Shown here: piece after piece, positions 1-6,939 of the stretch
Layout of the letters: every line of letters starts with the position of its first letter
Numbering within the stretch: position 1 is the stretch's first letter
Source of the DNA: Elusimicrobiaceae bacterium
GTDB taxonomy: Bacteria; Elusimicrobiota; Elusimicrobia; Elusimicrobiales; Elusimicrobiaceae
Direction of reading: 5' to 3'
Assembly: GCA_024405075.1 (NCBI GenBank)
Contig: JAKSPG010000001.1
Span: 1-33,567, forward strand
DNA length: 33,567 bases
The notes under the pieces: model-generated
Seen by the model: only the letters and a program-made list of their open reading frames with translations
What the model was told of the DNA's origin: nothing
Database searches by the model: none
Made by a program: the position numbers and the translations under genes

Positions 1-759
1 GGCGCAGTCGCCCACGTTATCGCCAACCAGGTCGGCTACGACGGCTGGGTTGCGCGGGTCATCTTCCGGAATCCCGGCTTCCACTTTGCCCACGAGGTCT
101 GCCCCTACGTCGGCCGCTTTGGTGTAAATACCACCGCCTACGCGCATGAATAGGGCCAGTAACGTACCACCGAAACCAAAGCCCAGTAGGGCATCCGGCG
201 CGGCAATACCAAAGATGATAAAAATAATCGTTCCACCGAACAAGCCAAGTCCGTCGGTGAGCATGCCCGTTACAGTGCCGGCACGGTACGCAATGCGTAA
301 AGCATCGCCAAAGCTGCGTTTAGAAGCAGCCGCTACACGTACGTTAGCGTCTACCGCAATGCGCATCCCCAACTGCCCGACGAGTAATGAAAATACCGCC
401 CCTAAAATAAATGCCCCTGCGCGGCCAAATGCAGCAATGAGTTTGACTTTTTCAGGCGATAGCCCGGCAAAACGTTCCATGGAATCTTGCGAGACGGGCA
501 CAATGTATACCGATAAAAACAGGCAGATAGTTAATAGCCCGATTAACGGCAAAATAGTTTTTAGCTGCCTTTTCAAGTAGGCGTTAGCCCCTTGTTGTAT
601 GGCGCCCCAAACCTTTAACATTTCCGGGGTGCCGGTGTCTTCATTCATGACTTGCTTGCGCAAGAATAACGCATATAACAGCCCCATAACGGCAATCAAC
701 AATACGCCAAACAGCGCATACTGTTCAAAGCACCGCAGGGACGAAATTCCGTACCACAT
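1..759 (-). CDS. hppA: Membrane-bound proton/sodium-translocating pyrophosphatase, N-terminal part
   Basis: The gene runs off the left edge, so only the first 253 codons are visible. The enzyme couples hydrolysis of pyrophosphate to pumping H+ or Na+ across the membrane. Visible motifs are the family signature GGGIYTKAADVGADLVGKVE followed by GIPEDDPRNP and, at the window edge, DNVGDCA; these form the pyrophosphate/Mg-binding core. Before them are hydrophobic helices, beginning MWYGISSLRCFEQYALFGVL. The start is supported by an AAGGAG Shine-Dalgarno seven to eight bases before the ATG. The residues that decide K+ dependence and ion type lie outside the window, so the coupling ion cannot be called. 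Family assignment is secure. Confidence 0.96.
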   Translation of the reverse strand, partial: MWYGISSLRCFEQYALFGVLLIAVMGLLYALFLRKQVMNEDTGTPEMLKVWGAIQQGANAYLKRQLKTILPLIGLLTICLFLSVYIVPVSQDSMERFAGLSPEKVKLIAAFGRAGAFILGAVFSLLVGQLGMRIAVDANVRVAAASKRSFGDALRIAYRAGTVTGMLTDGLGLFGGTIIFIIFGIAAPDALLGFGFGGTLLALFMRVGGGIYTKAADVGADLVGKVEAGIPEDDPRNPAVVADLVGDNVGDCA

Positions 760-800
760 GTTTCTCTCCTTAATTTAAAGATGGTTACAACGACAACTAT

Positions 801-806
801 ATTATA
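801..806 (-). promoter_or_regulatory. -10 box of the pyrophosphatase gene
   Basis: On the minus strand a perfect TATAAT lies about 40 bases before the hppA start codon, inside an AT-rich stretch. No convincing -35 hexamer is seen at the usual distance, so the call rests on the -10 alone. The transcript would carry a leader of roughly 35 bases with a normal Shine-Dalgarno, unlike the leaderless-looking gene that diverges from it. Confidence 0.5.
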
Positions 807-867
807 ATAAAATACTGCCTAAAATGCGCGTGGGACTTAAGACCCGGGACACATAGGACTTTAGCAC

Positions 868-896
868 TTGTCGCAAACGAATATCTTTCTTATACT
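868..896 (+). promoter_or_regulatory. Promoter of the glutaminase-like gene, probably leaderless
   Basis: TTGTCG (868-873) and TATACT (891-896) are separated by 17 bp. The -10 ends six bases before the ATG at 903, so transcription should start at or next to the start codon. No Shine-Dalgarno precedes the ATG. This is one of several genes in the window with the same layout. Confidence 0.55.
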
Positions 897-902
897 ACCA
901 GT

Positions 903-2133
903 ATGAACAAGTGGAAACTGGCAGGAATACTTTTTTGTTTGTGCGGGCTGGGACCGTTGTGTGCCCAGCAAACGCATGAGTATCGCACGGTTTTTTCCGC
1001 GGCGTTGGAAAGGCACCTGGCACAATATCCACAAGTATATGCTACTCCGGGGGTTGGGCGTTTTGAATGGATGAAATCCTACGCACCTTCTAACACCGTG
1101 CGGCAGTCACCACGTGTGCGGGAACAGCTTTTCGGCAAGAAAAAACGGATCCAAGAACAAGTGGAAGCGGTGGCTGTATTTTTATTTAATATGTATATCT
1201 CTGCGGCCGCTTACCGCGAAGATATGCCCGCGCAACTGACGCTAGATTATGTGGGTGCATTGGACGGATTTTTCAAATGTGAAGAAATGATTCCTGTGGA
1301 TAAAGTGCAAGATTTTTATACCCGCCACCGTGAGGAAATTCAAACTCGGCTGACCGAGTTGTTTGCACAGGAGGGGATAGTGGAGTATCAAGTGTCTCCC
1401 CTGATGAATGAAATGCGGGAACGCAGATTTTTGCAGGTGTTGGCTTCGGCCCCGACACATGAAAAATGGCCCGGCTATGTGTGGACGGGAACAACCCGTT
1501 TAACGGCTTTTGCCTATCGCGAAGATACGCGGCAGTTGCGCAGTTTGGTACATCGGAGTTTGGCAGAGTCGTCGCGTAAAGTAATTGTATTTGAAGTTCC
1601 TCACATGGAATTTGAAGATTTAGATAATCCGCTGGCTTTGCCCAGGAATAAAGCGGAGCGGCTGTACCGTTGTGTTAATGACGAATGTGCTTATTGCACA
1701 GTTATTGGTTAGGTAAACGTGTTTGCGAACAGGTAGCTTCGTCTGCTGATTTGGGGGACGAGGTGCGGTTGTATAAAATTGCGGCGTGGCCAACAGATGG
1801 TGGATTTTTGAAACCTGCCACAACAGATAAATTTACCCTGGCCGATGGGGAACAAGCCCCTCCCTGGTTTTATCACACGGCGACGTTGGTTATCCTTAAA
1901 AAAGAGGGTCGTTATATGCCTTTAGTAGTTGACAAATTTTTAGTGGGGGAGGAGCCGATTTTGCTGGAAGAGTGGATTTGCCGTTTCCGGCCGGAAAAAA
2001 CTATTTTATGGTGGAAGTATTTGAACGTAGCAAACAGGTAGAAAAGGTGATAGCGGAACCTAGCTCCCGCCTGGAAAACGATGTAGTGGTAGACGGCGCT
2101 GTGTACCACCCGTACCCTGTTCTTTCCCATTAA
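903..2133 (+). pseudogene. Secreted protein-glutaminase-like protein, broken by two frameshifts
   Basis: Three consecutive frames make one protein. Frame A (903-1712) begins with a signal peptide (MNKWKLAGILFCLCGLGPLCA) and ends just past CVNDECAY. Frame B (about 1682-2041) continues with HSYWLGKRVCEQ, WFYHTATLVIL and MPLVVDKFLVGEEPILLEEWI. Frame C (about 2001-2133) continues YFMVEVFERSKQVEKVIAEP to a stop at 2131. The order Cys, then W-x-YH-x-A, then V-x-D followed by an EWI segment matches the Cys-His-Asp layout of protein-glutaminase/glutamine-deamidase domains. Each break is repaired by adding one base: one near 1686-1697, right after the presumed catalytic Cys, and one in the A6 run at 1995-2000, where a seventh A restores the frame. 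A functional version would be an exported enzyme deamidating protein glutamines. Sequencing error at two sites is the main alternative to true decay. The family call is by eye from motif order. Confidence 0.6.
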
Positions 2134-2135
2134 AA

Positions 2136-2159
2136 TACCCCCCCGTTAGCCGGGGGGTT
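2136..2159. terminator. GC hairpin between convergent genes
   Basis: ACCCCCC and GGGGGGT pair around an eight-base loop. On the minus strand the hairpin is followed by TATTTTA, so it best fits as terminator of the ferritin-like gene read from the right. It may also stop the converging glutaminase-like transcript. Confidence 0.6.
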
Positions 2160-2191
2160 AGTGGTTGTGTGTGACTACAGGATACGTATTT

Positions 2192-2719
2192 TTATTTCTT
2201 CTTACAACCGCAAGCCATGCTGGGTAGAACAAGCTGAAAATCGTTTCCTAAATCTTCCAGCTCTTGTTCGTGTTCAATTTCCTCTTGTAGAATTTGACGG
2301 ATGAGGTGCGAAGTAATCATATCCTTATTAAGCACTTTTTTAAGTAGTTTATTGTATACTTCAATGGCACAGCGTTCACCTTGTAAGTTCTGTTTGAGCA
2401 CGTTGGCGGCGTCGTGATTTTTGGGGACCAGATAGCCGCAGGTGCTCTGCTTGTACCATTCCTCCGGGCTGAGTACCGGCGTGCCGCCCAGTTCAATAAT
2501 GCGTTTGGCCAATTTTTTGGCATGGTCCAATTCTTCGTTGGCGTGTTCTTCCAGTTCCGGGCGTAAGGACGGGGCCATAAGCCCACTGGCTACTTGCGCG
2601 CCTGCCCAGTATTGATAATAGGCCAGCCACTCGTCGCTAAATGCTTGGTTTAGCAATTGGATAACTTCTTCCACATCCAACCCGGCCTGTGCTACAATTT
2701 TCCGTCCCGTCATTCCCAT
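2192..2719 (-). CDS. Ferritin-like diiron protein (Dps/bacterioferritin type)
   Basis: This 175-residue protein has the four-helix pattern of the ferritin superfamily with two Glu/Glu-x-x-His half-sites: Glu in FSDEWLAYYQYW, EEHANEELDHAKKL, Glu in QGERCAIEVYNKL and EEIEHEQELEDL. Such proteins oxidise and store iron and protect against peroxide; the short length fits a Dps-like or bacterioferritin-like subunit. The C-terminus is an unusual CGCKKK tail, which could bind metal. The start is supported by a G-rich Shine-Dalgarno (AGGGGGG) six bases before the ATG. It stands alone, convergent with the broken glutaminase-like gene. No haem-ligand Met typical of true bacterioferritin is obvious, so ferritin-like is the safest name. 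Confidence 0.85.
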   Translation of the reverse strand: MGMTGRKIVAQAGLDVEEVIQLLNQAFSDEWLAYYQYWAGAQVASGLMAPSLRPELEEHANEELDHAKKLAKRIIELGGTPVLSPEEWYKQSTCGYLVPKNHDAANVLKQNLQGERCAIEVYNKLLKKVLNKDMITSHLIRQILQEEIEHEQELEDLGNDFQLVLPSMACGCKKK

Positions 2720-2824
2720 AACTACCCCCCTAATACAAACGAATTTGATGCGGGGCCATGAACCGCCGCAACCATAGTATACTAATTCATTTATATACTT
2801 TCCGGCCCGAAAAAGGGTTAGAAA

Positions 2825-3304
2825 TTACGGTAACAGGTAGTCGTTCCAGGCTCCGCCGCTTGAATAGTATTTCCCGCCGACAGATTTACAAATTTTCTGA
2901 TGATTTTTGTTAAAGGCGCGACAGAACTTCCCTTTGCGAAACGAGTAATATACATATAGCCAGGTGGGGGCGGAAGAATCTGCTTGGTAGTTGCACATAA
3001 TTTCTTCGTTTGAACCGTTGAACCGGCATAATACATTTCCGATGGTCAGTTGGGTTTTGGATGCGTTTAGTTGGCCGCCTGGCAAAATGTCCAATGCTTC
3101 CAAATCTGTGGTGTTATACACACCATTAGCCAAATAATATGCCTCTTGACTTTTGGCGATACCGTCTCCAATGACCTGCAATTGTACAAAGCGGCTTTTG
3201 GCAACGGCTTTTTGGTATTGCGGCAATGCCACCGCCGCCAAGATGCCGATGATAAGCACAACAACTAATAATTCAATGAGCGTAAATGCATGATTGTTTT
3301 CCAT
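2825..3304 (-). CDS. Type IV prepilin-like protein
   Basis: The 159-residue product starts MENNHA then FTLIELLVVVLIIGILAAVA, a class III (type IV pilin/type II secretion pseudopilin) signal with the conserved Glu at mature position 5. The residue before the cleavage site is Ala rather than the usual Gly, which prepilin peptidase can accept. The rest (LPQYQKAVAKSR and a Cys-containing globular domain ending NDYLLP) is a small pilin head. No assembly ATPase, peptidase or secretin gene is nearby, so this is a stand-alone subunit or minor pilin served by machinery elsewhere. The Shine-Dalgarno is weak. The upstream promoter has an A11 tract in its spacer (3341-3368). Confidence 0.88.
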   Translation of the reverse strand: MENNHAFTLIELLVVVLIIGILAAVALPQYQKAVAKSRFVQLQVIGDGIAKSQEAYYLANGVYNTTDLEALDILPGGQLNASKTQLTIGNVLCRFNGSNEEIMCNYQADSSAPTWLYVYYSFRKGKFCRAFNKNHQKICKSVGGKYYSSGGAWNDYLLP

Positions 3305-3340
3305 ATGATTTATCCGCTTATTATTTTTTGCCGATACTTT

Positions 3341-3368
3341 ATTATCGTTTTTTTTTTTGATATGTCAA
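3341..3368 (-). promoter_or_regulatory. Prepilin promoter with A11 tract in the spacer
   Basis: Read on the minus strand, TTGACA (3368-3363) is followed by a 16-bp spacer made of TATC, eleven A and one C, and then GATAAT (3346-3341). The homopolymer sits between the two promoter boxes, so a slip of one base would change the spacing from 16 to 15 or 17. The predicted start is about 30 bases before the ATG at 3304. Confidence 0.65.
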
Positions 3369-3455
3369 GCAAAATTTGGCAGGTTGAAGAAAATACTGCG
3401 TCACTTACTGGAATAAAAATAGGCAAGGAGAGGAGAAAATTAAGGTTCGGGCATG

Positions 3456-3481
3456 AAAAAACCCTCTTAAAGGAGGGTTTC
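3456..3481 (-). terminator. Terminator of the ankyrin lipoprotein gene
   Basis: On the minus strand an AAACCCTC/GAGGGTTT hairpin with a short loop is followed by a run of six T. It lies about 40 bases past the stop codon of the lipoprotein gene, which is the normal position for an intrinsic terminator. Confidence 0.8.
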
Positions 3482-3520
3482 AAAATTCACACGGTGAGTG
3501 TAGTTCGGGTGGCTAAATGC

Positions 3521-4471
3521 TTATTCTTTTGCTCCGTAAGATTTGAGAAGTTGAACTATTTCTTCATTTTTGGTTAATTGCAGGATGGTTTTACCTTCTT
3601 CATCAGTTGTATTGGGTTCAGCCCCAGCGGCCAATAATGCTTCAACAGCTTCTGCATCAGGCATAAAAACTGACACCCACCACAAAGCAGAATATCCTTC
3701 TTGTTTATGTTTGACATTTGGGTCTGCTCCGGCTGCCAACAATGCTTTTACTATTTCCGCTGTATCGCCTGCATTGTATTCATTCGGATATAAAAGAGCC
3801 TCAGAAATAGCTTCTTTATCACTTATTCCGGATGCTAACAACGTTTTAACTACTTCTGTAAATCCTAAATTGCTGGCTTCTTTAAGTGCACGTCCGTTTG
3901 CGGTTGCTCCCGCATTTAACAAAAGTTCCATAACTTCACTTATATCCTTATCTGATTCCTCAGCGGAATTGTCTGAATATAACACTTTATCCACTATGAT
4001 TTGTTCTAATTCTTCTTTTGAAACGTCAATGCCCGCATCTAATAAAACCTTTACAGCATATTGATTTTTATCCCGGCACGCTTCTAAAAAAGCCTCTTTT
4101 AGCTTTTGCTGAGTAACATTTTTGCCAGAAGAGGTTATCCACTTTTTAAGTTCACGGGCTTCTTCTTTATGTTCTTCGCTGAGTAGGGTATGCCAAGGAA
4201 AGGGTTTCCCGTTTTCATCTACTGGTAGCATATTTCCTTTTCCTTCCTTGATTTGTTTAATCATAGGGGCTTTTAAGTCGGCATCTATTCTGTTTTTTAA
4301 TTCAGTAATATTATTTGGGACAACTGTTTTTTCTGTTTCAGCAACCTGTGTTGGACTGGACAGGTTTATTCCCTGTTTTGCTTTATCAAAGGTAATACCT
4401 TCAGTATCTTTATCTGTATTGCACGCTGACAAAGTTAATAAAATGATACTACCTAATAAAAATTTACGCAT
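3521..4471 (-). CDS. Ankyrin-repeat lipoprotein
   Basis: The start is placed at MRKFLLGSIILLTLSAC, because an AGAGGA Shine-Dalgarno precedes this ATG and it begins a clean lipoprotein signal with lipobox LSAC; an in-frame ATG 19 codons upstream has no such support. The mature protein would be lipidated on Cys17 and anchored in a membrane. After an acidic, low-complexity N-terminal part come several ankyrin-type units, the clearest being FTEVVKTLLASG, AEIVKALLAAGADPN, AEAVEALLAAGAEPN and EEIVQLLKSYGA. Ankyrin stacks mediate protein binding, so a periplasmic or surface binding role is likely, but the partner is unknown. It has its own terminator and no co-transcribed neighbour. Confidence 0.85.
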   Translation of the reverse strand: MRKFLLGSIILLTLSACNTDKDTEGITFDKAKQGINLSSPTQVAETEKTVVPNNITELKNRIDADLKAPMIKQIKEGKGNMLPVDENGKPFPWHTLLSEEHKEEARELKKWITSSGKNVTQQKLKEAFLEACRDKNQYAVKVLLDAGIDVSKEELEQIIVDKVLYSDNSAEESDKDISEVMELLLNAGATANGRALKEASNLGFTEVVKTLLASGISDKEAISEALLYPNEYNAGDTAEIVKALLAAGADPNVKHKQEGYSALWWVSVFMPDAEAVEALLAAGAEPNTTDEEGKTILQLTKNEEIVQLLKSYGAKE

Positions 4472-4520
4472 AAGGTTCCTCTCATCTGATATATTCCTAT
4501 TATAAAACATTTTACTTCGT

Positions 4521-4719
4521 ACTTGCACGACTTCCTACCCAACCTGGTCAGCATAAAACGGGAATATTTACCAAAACGCGCCTAAACCCACCAAAATTCC
4601 CCTACTATCAGTGGTTCATAAAAAAATCCCCGTCGGGAGTTAATCCTAACGGGGATTTATGCTGAAAATTGAAAACTAAAATACGGAGGTTGTAGTTTCC
4701 CTAGCACTATGCTGATTTT
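4521..4719. repeat. Intergenic repeat, copy 1
   Basis: This is the first of five copies of a ~200-bp intergenic repeat. Shared blocks in order are GACTTCCTACCC, GTCAGCATAAA, a block like CCACCAAAATTCCCCTACTA, TCAGTGGTTCAT, a hairpin with arms AAATCCCCGT and ACGGGGATTT (about 4621-4658), TTATGCTGAAAATTG, ACTAAAATACGGAG and CTAGCACTATGCTGATTTT. CAGCATAAA and TTTATGCTG are inverted and could enclose the hairpin. Read on the minus strand the hairpin is followed by seven T. This copy separates the lipoprotein gene from the divergent radical SAM operon, and its right end runs into the operon's promoter. Confidence 0.85.
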
Positions 4720-4751
4720 CAAGCAACTAGAACAAGGAGTAGTTTTTTTGT

Positions 4752-4763
4752 TAAGATAAAGCT
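4752..4763 (+). promoter_or_regulatory. -10 box of the radical SAM operon, probably leaderless
   Basis: TAAGAT (4752-4757) ends exactly six bases before the ATG at 4764. The only Shine-Dalgarno-like AGGAG lies about 27 bases upstream, too far to serve this start. No clear -35 is seen. The layout matches the leaderless-type starts of four other genes in the window. Confidence 0.4.
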
Positions 4764-6083
4764 ATGAAACAAGAGACGAAAGCATTATGCCCCATATGTT
4801 TAAAGACAATTCCCGCTATTAAAGTACAACGGGGAAGTGAAGTGTGGTTGGAAAAAACTTGCCCCGAACACGGCTCCTTTTTGGTACAGATTGCCAAGGA
4901 TGCCGAGCGTTTTTTTGATAAAACATACGATGTAGAAGGCAAACCGTTTCAAGCCATTACTCCGTTTAACGGTAATTGCGGCCCGGATTGTGGTTGGTGC
5001 GATGCGCACAAACAACATATTTGTACAGGGCTAATTGAAATTACAGAGGCGTGTAATTTGGCGTGTCCTATTTGCTATTTTGGCAAAAAGTCCACGCAAC
5101 ATATTACCGTAGAGGAATTTAAAGTCCGGTTGCAAACGCTGCTTACCGCGGAACAGGGCCACTTGGACGTGCTTCAAATCAGCGGTGGCGAATGCTTGAT
5201 TCACCCACAATTCAAAGAGATTTTGCAAGAATCCTTGCACGCGGATATCGGACGGATTTTGGTCAATACAAATGGTTTAAGATTGCTTACTGATACAGAT
5301 ACCTTTGATTTAATTAAGCAGCATAAAGACCGGGTAGAAATTTATTTGCAGTTTGATGGATTTGATGATGAAGTATATAAAACCCTGCGCGGAAAATCCT
5401 TGTTAACACAAAAACAAGAAATTCTAAAACAATTAAACGTGGCCGAGATAAAAACTTGTTTAGCGGTTACCGTTTATCAAGAAAACTTAAAAGAAATTCC
5501 GGCCATTTTGAAATTGGCGGTTGAATTAAAACATATTTCCGGCATTACATTTCAGCGTTTAACTAAAGTGGGCAGTGCAGCGGGAACGGAAATCCCGTCG
5601 GTTATGCAAGAAGATATTTTGCTAGCAATTGCTAATAGCGGATACATGAAATATAAAGATTTAATTCCTTTGCCGTGTTCGCATGAAAATTGCACCAGTT
5701 TGGGTTTTTTGTTTTGCCAAGGCGATAAAGTATATTCTTTGGGAGATTATATAGACTATTCAAAATGCAAGACCCAACTTTCCAACCGCATTGCGTTTGA
5801 TAAAACGATTTTAGACTATATGCAAAAGAACGTTTGCAAATGTTTTGTGGGGAAAGTACTGGGCGATAATTTTATGTTGGACAAATTGCAAGAATTTGCT
5901 CAAGGGAACGGCTCTTCTTACAAAGACATGAAAATCGTGCGCATTATTGTCAAGAATTTTATGGATGCAGACACATTTGATTGGCAACGTGCCCAGAAAT
6001 GTTGTACAGGAGTAAGCGTTGGGAACGGAAAAGTAATCCCATTTTGTGTACATAACGTATTAAAAGGAAAAATAATATGGTAG
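4764..6083 (+). CDS. Radical SAM enzyme of the tetraether-lipid-synthase (Tes)/MJ0619-like group
   Basis: This 439-residue protein has the radical SAM cluster motif CNLACPIC (Cys97, 101, 104). It is preceded by an N-terminal Cys-rich region with CPICLKTIPA, EKTCPEHG and CGPDCGWCDAH, as in the Tes family, where extra iron-sulfur clusters are bound. The SAM-binding and barrel segments QISGGECLIHP, VNTNGLRL and IYLQFDGFDDEVYKTLRG follow. The C-terminal TFDWQRAQKCC and GKVIPFCVHNV also match that family. Archaeal relatives join lipid alkyl chains by C-C bond formation; related enzymes carry out other radical chemistry, so the substrate here is not proved. It heads an operon with a small membrane protein, an Lgt-like protein and a methyltransferase, which favours a lipid substrate. 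Oddly, the expected GGEP motif reads GGEC. Confidence 0.82.
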   Translation: MKQETKALCPICLKTIPAIKVQRGSEVWLEKTCPEHGSFLVQIAKDAERFFDKTYDVEGKPFQAITPFNGNCGPDCGWCDAHKQHICTGLIEITEACNLACPICYFGKKSTQHITVEEFKVRLQTLLTAEQGHLDVLQISGGECLIHPQFKEILQESLHADIGRILVNTNGLRLLTDTDTFDLIKQHKDRVEIYLQFDGFDDEVYKTLRGKSLLTQKQEILKQLNVAEIKTCLAVTVYQENLKEIPAILKLAVELKHISGITFQRLTKVGSAAGTEIPSVMQEDILLAIANSGYMKYKDLIPLPCSHENCTSLGFLFCQGDKVYSLGDYIDYSKCKTQLSNRIAFDKTILDYMQKNVCKCFVGKVLGDNFMLDKLQEFAQGNGSSYKDMKIVRIIVKNFMDADTFDWQRAQKCCTGVSVGNGKVIPFCVHNVLKGKIIW

Positions 6084-6295
6084 AAGAAAACACATCTCAA
6101 ACACCCCAAGAAATTACGCAACAACCTTTACCTCCAACTTCTAATTTGTCGGCTGGCCAAACCGAAAAAGTGGGAAAACCTTATTCTGCTAAAAAACAGA
6201 TTGGAATTGTGCTACTTATTTTGTTGGGAGTAGTAATTGGGTTGCCCTTTTTATTATTTATGACTTGCTTGGGTATAGCCGCTATTACAGGTTAA
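6077..6295 (+). CDS. Small single-pass membrane protein of the radical SAM operon
   Basis: This 72-residue protein has a hydrophilic, Pro/Gln/Thr-rich first half (MVEENTSQTPQEITQQ), a basic patch KPYSAKKQ and one long hydrophobic segment IGIVLLILLGVVIGLPFLLF near the C-terminus. The ATG overlaps the stop of the radical SAM gene by seven bases and has an AAAGGA Shine-Dalgarno, so translation is coupled. No known family is recognised. A tail-anchored accessory or scaffold subunit for the neighbouring membrane enzymes is plausible, but this rests only on the operon. Confidence 0.7.
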   Translation: MVEENTSQTPQEITQQPLPPTSNLSAGQTEKVGKPYSAKKQIGIVLLILLGVVIGLPFLLFMTCLGIAAITG

Positions 6296-6303
6296 TACTT
6301 ACT

Positions 6304-6939
6304 ATGTGGGCTTACGCGATTTGTTCTGCTATTGGTTTGATTGCCGGGGGGATAGTGGCATGGAAATTACAAATGCCGCATCCTCCGCAACGGGTACGCT
6401 TGCCCATTTATGTATGCGCTTTTATCGGGGCTATTTTAGGAGCCAAAATACCCATTTGGCTTTCTTATGGTTTGCACGGTTATATTGTGCAAGGTAAAAG
6501 CGTTATGGGCGGTATATTAGGCGCGTTTCTAGCAATTAACTTGTACAAAACATGTAGCGGCAACGCGGGCGGTTTTGGCGGCCGGTTTGTAATTCCACTG
6601 GCCGTGGCGGTTGGTTTTGGAAAAATCGGATGCTACTTAAACGGTTGTTGTGGCGGAACACTTTTTATTCCTGTGCAACTAGTAGAAAGTATATTCCAGT
6701 TTAGTATGGCAGTCGGTTTATATTTTTTCTACCGGCGTACACAACGGCCGGATTTGTTGTTCCCCATCTATTTGTTTGCCTATTTGTTGATGCGTTTGGT
6801 GATTGAATTTTGGCGGATAGAACCCCGTGTATGGAGTAATTTTACGGTGTACCAATGGCTGGCAGTTGCTTTTATCCCAGTATGTATTTTAATTCTTTGG
6901 AGGCGTACGCATGATAACATGGTTACTGCGGACAAGTGA
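6304..6939 (+). CDS. Lgt-like (prolipoprotein diacylglyceryl transferase family) membrane protein
   Basis: The 211-residue, multi-helix protein carries degenerate Lgt landmarks: GKSVMGGILGAF (compare the Lgt HGG segment), VGFGKIGCYLNGCCGG (compare the GRIGNFxNxE motif), PVQLVESIF and MRLVIEFWRIEP. Classical Lgt moves diacylglycerol from phosphatidylglycerol to lipoprotein cysteines. Here the catalytic-type His and Glu are replaced and a Cys-Cys pair appears, as in divergent Lgt-like proteins, so a different lipid transfer or lipid-binding role is likely. The start at 6304 is chosen because the family-like first helix begins there; an in-frame ATG at 6265 would overlap the previous gene. Only a weak AGG precedes the chosen start. 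Confidence 0.75.
   Translation: MWAYAICSAIGLIAGGIVAWKLQMPHPPQRVRLPIYVCAFIGAILGAKIPIWLSYGLHGYIVQGKSVMGGILGAFLAINLYKTCSGNAGGFGGRFVIPLAVAVGFGKIGCYLNGCCGGTLFIPVQLVESIFQFSMAVGLYFFYRRTQRPDLLFPIYLFAYLLMRLVIEFWRIEPRVWSNFTVYQWLAVAFIPVCILILWRRTHDNMVTADK

Noticed and set aside
146..580. Open reading frame on the plus strand inside the pyrophosphatase gene
   Set aside because: It is antisense to a strongly conserved coding region, its translation is Pro/Ala/Thr-rich without any recognisable domain, and it has no Shine-Dalgarno.
6265..6303. Upstream ATG of the Lgt-like gene as the true start
   Set aside because: The extra 13 residues come from sequence overlapping the previous gene, and the family-like first helix starts at 6304. 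The choice is not certain, because the Shine-Dalgarno is weak for both.
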